Below are positions 45,183 through 53,188 of a stretch of DNA of 64,000 bases, one piece after another (the stretch's first letter is position 1; every line of letters starts with the position of its first letter). Location: positions 44,372 to 108,371 of the forward strand of contig CAOUJG010000001.1 in assembly GCA_948537335.1 (NCBI GenBank), read 5' to 3'. The notes below the pieces were generated by a model. It was not told where the DNA came from. It saw nothing but the letters and a program-made list of their open reading frames with translations, and did no database searches. The position numbers and the translations under genes were made by a program. The stretch is from an uncultured Eubacteriales bacterium. GTDB lineage: Bacteria > Bacillota > Clostridia > Oscillospirales > Acutalibacteraceae.

Positions 45183-46697
45183 TTACTTAAGTTCTTCTTC
45201 GTTTTTGGCTGCAACGGCTGTTTCATACTTCTTGCTCAAGCCGAACACTGACAATGTCCATGCAACCACCGTAACGCCAAAGATCCCAACAATAGTCACA
45301 ACGTGTGACATTATATTCGGAACTATGCCGTACATAACCTGTTGAATAAGCGATGCGCCAGCTTTGCCCGCACGGCCTCCGATGACTTCAACAGCAGCCT
45401 GGCCTTTTGTTTTTGTGTCTTCATCAAGAGGTAGGTAAGCCATACTCTTGGTTGTGTCAAACAGAGAATACTTGATGCTCTTACATAAAGCGTCTTGAAT
45501 AATACCCACCCAAGTTGCCAAAATTAGAGCGGACATTCCAAAAATTTCTGCAGCTACAAATTGTCTATAAAGAACCAGCGCAAAAAAGACTCCGCCCAAA
45601 ATTAGGAACATTAAAGGAGTGATAACGGCAGAAGTTTTCCATTTGCAGGTTCTTAAGATAAATGCACCAATGAAAACAACCAATATAGAGAAAACACCAG
45701 TAAATATAGATATATTCCCTTGCATAGAAGCGTATTGTTCGCCTTCAAAAGCTTCTCTCATGTGGGCTTTCAAAATAATCTCTGCAAAGTTGATGGAAAT
45801 TCCATAGCCCATAACAAGCATACCGATTAGCAGCAAATAAGAGTTTGTGAACAAAATCTTTATGCCTTCAAGCACGCTAACTTTTTCTTTCTTCTTCTTA
45901 GGCTTAATTTGTGCTTCGTCATAAAATCTTGGGTCTTTCAAAACGACATTATTTATATACCAAAAGATTCCCATAATAGTCGCAGCAACTGCCAAAAGCG
46001 CTATCATAAGCATCTTTACGTTTGCAACAGAGGCATCTTTAAGGGCTGTTTTTATTGTAACGCCAGCAGAAATTACGCCGATATTTCCAACTAAAGAAAA
46101 CAGTCCAAAAAATCTTTTTACTTCGTGCTTCATAGTAACAGCATTTGCAAACATCCAGAACAACGAGGAGATCCCCATAGTTCCCCAAATTTCTGAAATC
46201 ACATAAAACAAAGTAGTTGGCCAGTTGCCCAAACAGGTAAGAAATGTTCTAAAAAATGTTGGTGCAGCCTCGGTCATAGCAGTAATTTGCTCTGTAGACA
46301 TAATCAAACTGTCGAGGTTTGGGTAAAGCACAAAACCAAACACCGCATAAAAGACCATAAAAGAAGCGACAATTATGTAAAATGTCTTCTTAAGGTCAAA
46401 TTTATTCATTAAAAAGTTAAAAGCAATAACCACTAAAAACGCAGCTGGCAGAACGTACCAAATTTTAAGTGCACTAATAAGTTGTGCTGTGTCTGCTTTA
46501 CCGGCTCCAGCCCATATATTCGTATGGTACTGTACAAAAATGTCCTTTAAATCGCGAACCAAGGTATAGAAAAAAAGGATAAATGCCATAAGAAAACTCA
46601 TAGGCAAGAATTTTTTTAGCTCATAAGTATGAATGGGCCAAACCAATTCTTGAAACTTGTTAAACTCTTTAGTTTGAGTTTGTTGTTGGGTTGTCAT
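45183..46697 (-). CDS. ntt: ATP/ADP translocase, NTT (Tlc) nucleotide transporter family
   Basis: A 504-residue protein with about twelve membrane helices, the normal length for bacterial NTTs (about 500-540). It carries the family start at residues 20-39 (WPIHTYELKKFLPMSFLMAF) with FFYTLVRDLKD, the acidic segment VISEIWGTMGISSLFW, NNVVLKDPRFYDE, and the C-terminal block YSLFDTTKSMAYLPLDEDTK and GGRAGKAGASLIQQ. Known members exchange host ATP for ADP in Chlamydia and Rickettsia and in plastids; some paralogues carry other nucleotides or NAD, so the exact substrate is open. It has its own promoter and a leader of about 170 bases, and is divergent from potABCD. It shares base composition with its neighbours. 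Very unusual for Clostridia. Confidence 0.95.
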   Translation of the reverse strand: MTTQQQTQTKEFNKFQELVWPIHTYELKKFLPMSFLMAFILFFYTLVRDLKDIFVQYHTNIWAGAGKADTAQLISALKIWYVLPAAFLVVIAFNFLMNKFDLKKTFYIIVASFMVFYAVFGFVLYPNLDSLIMSTEQITAMTEAAPTFFRTFLTCLGNWPTTLFYVISEIWGTMGISSLFWMFANAVTMKHEVKRFFGLFSLVGNIGVISAGVTIKTALKDASVANVKMLMIALLAVAATIMGIFWYINNVVLKDPRFYDEAQIKPKKKKEKVSVLEGIKILFTNSYLLLIGMLVMGYGISINFAEIILKAHMREAFEGEQYASMQGNISIFTGVFSILVVFIGAFILRTCKWKTSAVITPLMFLILGGVFFALVLYRQFVAAEIFGMSALILATWVGIIQDALCKSIKYSLFDTTKSMAYLPLDEDTKTKGQAAVEVIGGRAGKAGASLIQQVMYGIVPNIMSHVVTIVGIFGVTVVAWTLSVFGLSKKYETAVAAKNEEELK

Positions 46698-46760
46698 TTT
46701 TTTACATTCTCCTTTAAATTAAAGGTAATAAATTTTGCGGACTTTGTTGCTATGACCTTA

Positions 46761-46837
46761 GCATGCGCAAAAATTAAGAATTATCAAAAGAAAGACTTAA
46801 TAATTGACCCCCCTTTGCAAATTTATAATGCGCACGC
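46761..46837 (-). promoter_or_regulatory. Structured leader of the NTT gene (long-range helix)
   Basis: In the untranslated leader GCGTGCGCA (46837-46829) can pair over nine positions with TGCGCATGC (46769-46761), one pair being G-U. This encloses about 59 bases that include a G6 run (GGGGGGTCAATT). Ribosome site AAAGGAG lies outside, near the start. A regulatory role is inference. Confidence 0.4.
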
Positions 46838-46874
46838 TTAATTATAAAAAATCACACTCCGCAAGACGTAATAG

Positions 46875-46903
46875 ATTATATCAAATTTTTTCACTTTATT
46901 CAA
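46875..46903 (-). promoter_or_regulatory. Sigma-A promoter of the NTT gene
   Basis: TTGAAT and TATAAT with a 17-base spacer; the -10 box is extended (TGATATAAT). It lies about 170 bases before the start codon. Confidence 0.8.
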
Positions 46904-47028
46904 GTCTTTTTCAAAGTTAAATTACATTTTGATAAACTTTGCTTATAATTTTCTTTTTTAGCACAATATTTGTACATAATTATCAACTGTTTTCGTGCAT
47001 GCCTTTTTGCCTTCGATCCTTCTTTTTG

Positions 47029-47057
47029 TTGACATTTTGCACGTTTCAAATTATCAT
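47029..47057 (+). promoter_or_regulatory. Sigma-A promoter of potABCD
   Basis: TTGACA and TATCAT with a 17-base spacer, about 55 bases before potA. The 125 bases between this and the divergent NTT promoter are AT-rich with no gene. Confidence 0.7.
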
Positions 47058-47112
47058 TTTATTTGTGCTAAAATTTTAGCGATTAAAAGGGTTTTAAAGG
47101 AGATATTTTGGG

Positions 47113-48267
47113 TTGGAAAAAGATGTGATAATCTCATTAAAAAATATTACTGTTTCTTTTAATGGAAATACCGTTTTAAAGAACTTTAACCTTAATATAA
47201 AAAATGGCGACTTCGTCACTTTGCTAGGTTCTTCTGGCTGCGGAAAAACCACGATTTTGCGCATAATTGGTGGGTTTGTTCAGCCTGACAGTGGCGAGGT
47301 TTTTTTTGCTGGCAAAAATGTTACAAAGCTGCCGGCCCATAAACGTACTGTTAACACGATATTTCAGAATTACGCTCTTTTCCCCCATTTGAATGTATAT
47401 GAGAACATCGCCTTTGGTATGCGGGTTCAGAAGAAGCCGGAGTCTCAGATACGCTCTGAGGTTGCTAAGATGCTTAAAATGGTGAGCCTTTCTGGGTTTG
47501 AAAATCGAAATATTGCGAATTTGTCCGGAGGCCAGCAGCAGCGCGTCGCCATCGCTCGGGCGCTTGTAAATAATCCTAAGGTACTTTTGCTGGACGAACC
47601 TTTGGGGGCTCTTGACTTGAAGTTGCGCAAGGATATGCAGACCGAACTCAAAAAAATTCAGCAAAAAATGGGCATCACGTTCGTTTTCGTCACGCATGAT
47701 CAGGAGGAGGCGCTCTCTATGTCCGACACGGTTGTGGTTATGGACAGTGGCCAAATTCAGCAAATTGGCTCGCCTCAGGATATCTACAACGAGCCGAAAA
47801 ACGCCTTCGTTGCGGACTTCATCGGCGAGAGTAACATTATCGACGGCATCATGCACGAGGATTACGTTGTGGAGTTTGCTGGCAGGAAGTTTGACTGCCT
47901 TGATGCTGGTTTTTTGAAAAAAGAGAATGTTGATGTTGTGATTCGGCCAGAGGATATTGAGGTTACCTCGCCAGAGGATGGCCATATTTCGGGCACGGTT
48001 ACTTCTGTTACGTTTATTGGTGTGCATTATGAGATCATTGTGGACATTGACGGCTTTAAATGGATGATTCAGTCTACCGATAGCCAAAATCCGGGCGATG
48101 TTATTGGGCTTTTGCTGCAGCCGGATGATATTCACATTATGAAAAAGTCGGAGCATTCTGGCGAGTACGGCGATTACAGCGCCTTTAGCGACGAAATGTA
48201 CGAGGTTTACGAGGAAAATTCGCCGGATGAAGGCATCACTAAGGCTGGTGATAAAAATGAAGGTTAA
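47113..48267 (+). CDS. potA: Spermidine/putrescine ABC transporter ATPase PotA
   Basis: A 384-residue ABC ATPase. Walker A is [17 protein letters not shown], the Q-loop [19 protein letters not shown], the signature [17 protein letters not shown], Walker [13 protein letters not shown] and the H-loop [12 protein letters not shown]-terminal TOBE domain and an acidic tail of about 40 residues follow, somewhat longer than usual. The start is TTG behind AAAGGAG. It overlaps potB by 11 bases, so the two are coupled. Confidence 0.95.
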   Translation: MEKDVIISLKNITVSFNGNTVLKNFNLNIKNGDFVTLLGSSGCGKTTILRIIGGFVQPDSGEVFFAGKNVTKLPAHKRTVNTIFQNYALFPHLNVYENIAFGMRVQKKPESQIRSEVAKMLKMVSLSGFENRNIANLSGGQQQRVAIARALVNNPKVLLLDEPLGALDLKLRKDMQTELKKIQQKMGITFVFVTHDQEEALSMSDTVVVMDSGQIQQIGSPQDIYNEPKNAFVADFIGESNIIDGIMHEDYVVEFAGRKFDCLDAGFLKKENVDVVIRPEDIEVTSPEDGHISGTVTSVTFIGVHYEIIVDIDGFKWMIQSTDSQNPGDVIGLLLQPDDIHIMKKSEHSGEYGDYSAFSDEMYEVYEENSPDEGITKAGDKNEG

Positions 48268-49081
48268 GGCTTTGTCGCTGCTCTATATCGTTTGGATGGC
48301 GATATTTACGCTTGTGCCGATGCTTTTGGTTTTGGTTTTCGCTTTTACCGATAAAACCTGGAACTTCACTGTTGAGAATATTATTAACGTGGGCTATTAC
48401 TCAAATATATTTTTGCGCTCGATTGGGCTGGGGGCTCTTTCTACCGCCATTTGCCTTCTTTTGGGGTACCCACTTGCTTACATTATTGCTAAAATTCCCG
48501 CCAAAAAGCAGGGCATCGTCGTTATGCTCATTATGCTGCCCATGTGGATGAACTTTTTGCTCCGGACTTACGCTTGGATGACTATTCTTGAGAATAACGG
48601 GCTTTTGAATAAGGTTCTCTCTTTTTTGGGAGTCTCGCATCCTGTTTCTTTTATAAACACTTCTGGCGCCGTAGTTTTGGGGATGGTTTACAATTTTCTG
48701 CCGTATATGATTTTGCCGATTTACTCTGCTATTTCTAAAATAGACAAAAAAATTATCGAGGCGGCACAAGACCTGGGCGCTGGCAGAAGAAAAGTCTTTT
48801 TTAAAGTTTTGCTACCTCTTAGTTTGCCGGGAGTTATCTCTGGCGTCACTATGGTTTTTGTGCCGGCCGTTAGCACTTTTATTATCTCTAAAATGCTGGG
48901 CGGCGGTGCGCACATTCTGGTTGGCGATCTTATCGAGATGCAATTTTTGGGCAGCACATATAACCCACACCTGGGGTCGGCTATTTCTTTTGTTTTGATG
49001 ATTCTGATTTTCATCTCTATTGGGATTATGAACCAGTTTGACGACTCGGATGAACTTTCTGTGCCGGCGGCGTACCGCTAG
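48257..49081 (+). CDS. potB: Polyamine ABC transporter permease PotB
   Basis: A 274-residue permease with six hydrophobic helices and the coupling motif [20 protein letters not shown] that contacts PotA. The ATG at 48257 lies inside the last codons of potA. The first helix is [20 protein letters not shown]. It pairs with PotC to form the channel. Confidence 0.94.
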   Translation: MKVKALSLLYIVWMAIFTLVPMLLVLVFAFTDKTWNFTVENIINVGYYSNIFLRSIGLGALSTAICLLLGYPLAYIIAKIPAKKQGIVVMLIMLPMWMNFLLRTYAWMTILENNGLLNKVLSFLGVSHPVSFINTSGAVVLGMVYNFLPYMILPIYSAISKIDKKIIEAAQDLGAGRRKVFFKVLLPLSLPGVISGVTMVFVPAVSTFIISKMLGGGAHILVGDLIEMQFLGSTYNPHLGSAISFVLMILIFISIGIMNQFDDSDELSVPAAYR

Positions 49082-49112
49082 AAAATCGCTTTTTGCTAAA
49101 GGAGGATGCACA

Positions 49113-49928
49113 TTGAAATCACTGGTAAACTCGAGGTCTAAATTGATATCTAAGCTGTACATGTGGCTTATTTTCTTCTTTTTGTATGCTCCGCTTGTCG
49201 TGCTCATTGTCTTCTCGTTCAATGAATCCAAGAGTCGCAACGTTTGGACGGGGTTTTCTTTAAAATGGTATGCAAAATTATTTGCCGATAAAGAAATTCT
49301 GCGCGCCCTGTTTAATACTATAATCGTCGCGGTTGTTGCTTCGTTTTTGGCCACCGTTATTGGGACCGTTGCTTGTTTTGGCATTTTGAAGATGCGGCGC
49401 TGGGCCAAGCGCTCTGTTATGAATGTGAATAACTTGCCGATTGTTAATCCGGAGATTGTTACGGGCGTCTCTTTGATGCTGCTTTTCGTGTTTGCTTATA
49501 AGAATTTCGGGATATTTCGGCCCGGCATCGTCACTTTGATTTTTGCCCATACCACCTTTTGTTTGCCGTATGTTGTGCTCTCTGTTTTGCCAAAACTGCG
49601 CCAGATTAGCCCTTATTTATACGAGGCGGCTCAAGACTTGGGCTGCACTCCCGCTCGTGCATTTTTTAAGGTTATTTTGCCGGACATCTTCCCCGGCATC
49701 GTCACGGGGTTTATTATGGCTTTTACCCTTTCGCTCGACGACTTTGTGATCAGCTATTTTACCAGCGGCGCCACGCAAACGCTGCCCATTGCGATATACT
49801 CTATGACGCGAAAGATCGTCAGCCCTGAGATAAACGCGCTTTCGACTATATTATTCGCGGTTGTTCTCTTGCTTCTGATTGCCATAAACCTGCGCCAGAT
49901 TAAGGACGAGAGCAAGAATCGCAACTAG
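49113..49928 (+). CDS. potC: Polyamine ABC transporter permease PotC
   Basis: A 271-residue permease starting at TTG, seven bases after a perfect AAAGGAGG. Six helices and the coupling motif EAAQDLGCTPARAFFKVILP are present, with ITGFIMAFTLSLDDFVI-like sequence (VTGFIMAFTLSLDDFVI) typical of PotC. The open frame reaches further upstream into potB but is not coding there. Confidence 0.94.
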   Translation: MKSLVNSRSKLISKLYMWLIFFFLYAPLVVLIVFSFNESKSRNVWTGFSLKWYAKLFADKEILRALFNTIIVAVVASFLATVIGTVACFGILKMRRWAKRSVMNVNNLPIVNPEIVTGVSLMLLFVFAYKNFGIFRPGIVTLIFAHTTFCLPYVVLSVLPKLRQISPYLYEAAQDLGCTPARAFFKVILPDIFPGIVTGFIMAFTLSLDDFVISYFTSGATQTLPIAIYSMTRKIVSPEINALSTILFAVVLLLLIAINLRQIKDESKNRN

Positions 49929-49973
49929 GCTGTTGATATTATTTAGATTTTAAGGAATTTGGGTGAGAAAATA

Positions 49974-51161
49974 TTGAAAAAAAAGTCCAGGTTAATTTTT
50001 GCCGCTATTATCCTCTTTTTTGCCGCTGTATCTGCATTTTTAGCGTGCATTGTCATATATAAAAATAGACACAATCCCGCTGTTACTATCAATGTGTACA
50101 ACTGGGGTGAATATATCTCTGATGGGACGGACGGTAGCTTAAATGTTAACGAGGAATTTACCCAGCGGACGGGGATTCATGTAAATTACAGTACTTTTTC
50201 TAGCAATGAAGCGCTTTTTGCGAAGCTGCAAAACGGCGGCACCAAGTATGACGTGATTATCCCCTCCGACTACATGATTTCTAAGATGATTGCTTTGGGG
50301 ATGCTTCAAAAGCTCAATTTTGATGCGATTCCTAACTTTTCGTACATTGATGATTCCTTTCGTGGCCTTGAGTATGACCCTACAAACGAGTACTCTGTGC
50401 CCTACACTTGGGGCACGGTCGGGATTTTTTATAATAAAAAGCTTGTCTTAGAGCCGGAAGACAAGATAACCTGGGACATTTTGTGGGATCCCAAATACGC
50501 CGGGAAAATCCTGATGTTTGATAATCCTCGCGACGCTTTTGCAATCTCTCAGTTTAGACTCGGGATCCCATTGAACTCCAAAAATAAAGAGGACTGGCTT
50601 TCGGCTGCGAAAGAATTGAAATCGCAACAACCGCTTGTACAGGCCTATGTTATGGACCAAATTTTTGACAAAATGGCGAACAATGAGGCCGCGCTGGCAC
50701 CTTATTATAACGGCGATGCCGCGCTTTTGACGCAAAAAAACAAGGATATTGGCTTCGTTATCCCAAAAGAAAGCACCAATCGCTTTGTTGATGCTATGTG
50801 TATTCCGAAAAACTCGGAGCATTTCGATGAGGCCTTGGCTTACATAAATTTTATGTGCGACCCTGCCATCGCGACTGAAAATATCAAACATATAGGCTAT
50901 TCTTCGCCTGAGACAGCGGTTAAAAATCGGCTTGACCCAGAAGTCGCCACCAGCAAAATTTGCTACCCGGACGACTCCATCTCAAAAAACACCCAGGTTT
51001 TTACCTATTTGCCAGACGACATCAACTCGCTTATCGATTTGCTCTGGATCAACATAAAGACCGGCGAACAAAAAGATCCCTTCGGTCTGGTCGCCGTTCT
51101 GATCGGGTTTATCGTGGTTTATTTGGCTGTGCTTTTTATTAAGAGGAAGCCTAACTCTTGA
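49974..51161 (+). CDS. potD: Polyamine-binding protein PotD-like, anchored by two membrane helices
   Basis: A 395-residue periplasmic-binding-type protein. N-terminal helix at residues 5-28 (LIFAAIILFFAAVSAFLA), then the binding domain with INVYNWGEYISDG, YDVIIPSDYMISKMI and SVPYTWGTVGIFYNKK, which are typical of PotD and PotF. Unusually, the C-terminus has a second helix (FGLVAVLIGFIVVYLAVLFI) and a positively charged end. The cysteine in the first helix does not fit a good lipobox. The TTG at 49974 follows GGGTGAG; a TTG five codons earlier is too close to the AAGGA. Last gene of potABCD. Confidence 0.92.
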   Translation: MKKKSRLIFAAIILFFAAVSAFLACIVIYKNRHNPAVTINVYNWGEYISDGTDGSLNVNEEFTQRTGIHVNYSTFSSNEALFAKLQNGGTKYDVIIPSDYMISKMIALGMLQKLNFDAIPNFSYIDDSFRGLEYDPTNEYSVPYTWGTVGIFYNKKLVLEPEDKITWDILWDPKYAGKILMFDNPRDAFAISQFRLGIPLNSKNKEDWLSAAKELKSQQPLVQAYVMDQIFDKMANNEAALAPYYNGDAALLTQKNKDIGFVIPKESTNRFVDAMCIPKNSEHFDEALAYINFMCDPAIATENIKHIGYSSPETAVKNRLDPEVATSKICYPDDSISKNTQVFTYLPDDINSLIDLLWINIKTGEQKDPFGLVAVLIGFIVVYLAVLFIKRKPNS

Positions 51162-51199
51162 CTCGCGTTTCATAATTCGACAAATTTCTTCAAAAATAC

Positions 51200-51227
51200 T
51201 TGCGCCGTTTCAAAAACATGATATAAT
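51200..51227 (+). promoter_or_regulatory. Promoter of the cohesin-like surface protein gene
   Basis: TTGCGC and TATAAT with a 16-base spacer; the -10 box is extended (TGATATAAT). Confidence 0.6.
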
Positions 51228-51260
51228 TTTAACAGATTAAAATAAAATGGGTTGATAAAT

Positions 51261-52313
51261 TTGTTGAGATACCTTAAATTTATATCGTGTTTTTGTCTTT
51301 GTTGCGCGTTTGTTTTTTCGGTTAATCGCGCTATTTCGACTTTTGCTTACAGTGATGACGCCCTTGCCATCTCCCTTGTTTGCGACAATCCTTATCCGGT
51401 TAGCGGCGAGGAAATCACGCTCAGCCTGAATTTTCTGCCCTCCGCGCCCATTAATGTCTCGGCCTATCGCCTAAAGGTCAAGTTTGATAGCTCGAAGTTG
51501 TCATATAAGGGCCTGTACTCCTACATAAATAACGACGACTTTAAAAGCTACACCGAAGGCGGCGACTTGACTGTTTTGTTTGTGACTTCCGAAAATGGCG
51601 TCAACCTTAAGGTTGGCAGTGTTCAAACTATGCTTGAGCTAAATTTCAGAGTTTTGTCCAACTGCGATATCGGGTCTTTGGAAGTTTCTGCCGTCGTTGA
51701 TGGCCTCTGCGATTATAATGCGACCGCCATCCCTTTGCCAAATATCGATCCGGTTGAAATTAATGTGGTTCAGACCGGCGACGCCAACTGTGACCTCGCG
51801 ACTCTTTCTCTTGCTGATTATGCGATAACGCCAGCCTTTTCCGCCGATATTACCTCCTACTCTGTTGACGTACCGTACTCTAAGAGCACCATAGAGTTTA
51901 GCGCTGCTCCGCTGGATGACACCGCCAATGTTAAGGCTAACCGCAAGACGTTAAAAAGCGCTGGTACGGCAACGGACGTTAACTTGACGGTTACTTCTGC
52001 CGATAAGAAATCAAAAAAAGTTTATACCGTTAAGGTAAACCGACTTAACAAAGAGGATTCCACTCCGGCCAATTTGAAAAGCTTGCATACTGACGGCGAC
52101 TTTGAGCTTCCCACCAATGGTGCCGGTATCAACAGCCTTGATGATAGCGACATTCCCGATGAATCCGTTGCTCAAAATAATGCTTTTGCCCTTAAGCAAG
52201 CGTCGGCGCCGCTCGTCGTTAAAGAAAGTGCTTTTAACGTCATTTTGTTTGCGGCCGTGTCTATAGTTTTTATCGGCATTTCTGTTTTTATCATTAAGCG
52301 TAAAGCTCAATAA
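51261..52313 (+). CDS. Cell-surface protein with cohesin-like and cadherin-like domains
   Basis: A 350-residue protein. A signal peptide (CFCLCCAFVFSVNRAISTFA) ends near residue 30. Residues about 35-170 resemble a cohesin-type beta sandwich (YRLKVKFDSSKLSYKGLYS, LNFRVLSNCDIGSLEVS). Residues about 175-265 match the bacterial cadherin-like (PF12733-type) domain (ATLSLADYAITPAFSADITS, then YSVDVPYSKSTIEFSA). A linker and a C-terminal helix (VILFAAVSIVFIGISVFII) with KRKAQ anchor it. It may act as an adhesin. The TTG at 51261 is chosen by spacing to GGGTTGAT; 51252 is possible. It has its own promoter and terminator. Confidence 0.75.
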   Translation: MLRYLKFISCFCLCCAFVFSVNRAISTFAYSDDALAISLVCDNPYPVSGEEITLSLNFLPSAPINVSAYRLKVKFDSSKLSYKGLYSYINNDDFKSYTEGGDLTVLFVTSENGVNLKVGSVQTMLELNFRVLSNCDIGSLEVSAVVDGLCDYNATAIPLPNIDPVEINVVQTGDANCDLATLSLADYAITPAFSADITSYSVDVPYSKSTIEFSAAPLDDTANVKANRKTLKSAGTATDVNLTVTSADKKSKKVYTVKVNRLNKEDSTPANLKSLHTDGDFELPTNGAGINSLDDSDIPDESVAQNNAFALKQASAPLVVKESAFNVILFAAVSIVFIGISVFIIKRKAQ

Positions 52314-52347
52314 ACCTGGATTATCTCGAAAAATCTTTCAAAAAGTT

Positions 52348-52380
52348 AAGCTAGCACGGGCCTTACCATGCTAGCTTTTT
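52348..52380 (+). terminator. Terminator of the cohesin-like gene
   Basis: Perfect 9-bp stem AAGCTAGCA / TGCTAGCTT with a 12-base loop and a T5 tail. Confidence 0.92.
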
Positions 52381-52460
52381 GTTTTACTTTAATTTATTTT
52401 TAGCCGATTAATAATTTCAAAAACGTTGATAATACTAAGTTTAGCGAAGGAGGGATCCCT

Positions 52461-52823
52461 TTGAACAGCGGCTTGGCTAAAAAGTTGTACCCTATTTTGG
52501 CGGTGTGCGCCGGAATAATCAGCGGTCTTTTAGGGGCTGGCGGCGGCATGCTGATCGTTCCTATATTGAAAAAATATGGCCTCGACCAGCGCTCTACCCA
52601 CGCCACTTCTGTTTGCATTATCCTGCCAATATGCCTCTTGAGCGCCATAGTCTACCTCATAAAAGGCAACGTCACCCTCTTCGACGCGTTGCCATATCTG
52701 CCTTTTAGCGTTTTGGGCGCGATTATCGGCTCTTTAATTTTGGCTAAAATTAACCAAGAACTTCTACGCAAACTTTTTGGCGGATTCATGGTCTGGGCAG
52801 CGATTCAGCTGCTTTTAAGATGA
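52461..52823 (+). CDS. Half-size TauE/SafE-family permease, first half
   Basis: A 120-residue membrane protein with about four helices and the family glycine motif SGLLGAGGGMLIVPIL. Full TauE/SafE proteins have two such halves in about 250 residues. The start is TTG behind AAGGAGGG. It overlaps the next gene by four bases (ATGA). The two probably form one transporter; the substrate (sulfite, sulfoacetate or another organic anion) is unknown. Confidence 0.85.
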   Translation: MNSGLAKKLYPILAVCAGIISGLLGAGGGMLIVPILKKYGLDQRSTHATSVCIILPICLLSAIVYLIKGNVTLFDALPYLPFSVLGAIIGSLILAKINQELLRKLFGGFMVWAAIQLLLR

Positions 52824-53176
52824 ACTGGATAATGGCCGCCATAGCCGGCACACTTTCGGCCATAATCGGCTCTATGGGGCTTGGCGGCGGCGGTGTTTTG
52901 CTAATTTATTTTAACCTATTCACGCAAACGCCACAAACGCTGGCCCAAGGCATCAACCTGCTTTTTTTCATCCCCTCCGCCATCGTCGCCATCATAATTT
53001 ACATCAAGAAAGGGCTTGTAAACTTCAAACTCGCCATAATTTTTTCTCTGCTCGGCCTAGTTGGCGCTCTAGCCGGCTCTTACCTTGCCTGTTTCATCGA
53101 GAGCCGCGTCCTTTCAAAATTGTTCGCACTCCTTCTTTTAATCATGGGAGCCCTGCAATTTAGGAAGAAAGCTTAA
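52820..53176 (+). CDS. Half-size TauE/SafE-family permease, second half
   Basis: A 118-residue membrane protein with about four helices and the second glycine motif IIGSMGLGGGGVLLIYF. It starts within the stop codon of the first half (ATGA), which supports stoichiometric expression. Its 3' end faces prkC 13 bases away, with no clear terminator between. Confidence 0.85.
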   Translation: MNWIMAAIAGTLSAIIGSMGLGGGGVLLIYFNLFTQTPQTLAQGINLLFFIPSAIVAIIIYIKKGLVNFKLAIIFSLLGLVGALAGSYLACFIESRVLSKLFALLLLIMGALQFRKKA

Positions 53177-53188
53177 ATCTCCCGCTTT

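Noticed and set aside
45183..46697. Contamination as the source of the NTT gene
   Set aside because: Both borders carry terminators and promoters of the same style as the rest, and the flanking genes continue in normal clostridial order; read data would still be needed to be certain.
47224..48156. 310-codon open frame antisense to potA
   Set aside because: It overlaps a certain ABC ATPase in full; composition is that of a reverse frame.
50000..50060. Lipobox in PotD
   Set aside because: The residues before the Cys (FLA) do not fit the usual Leu at -3, and a full helix continues after it.
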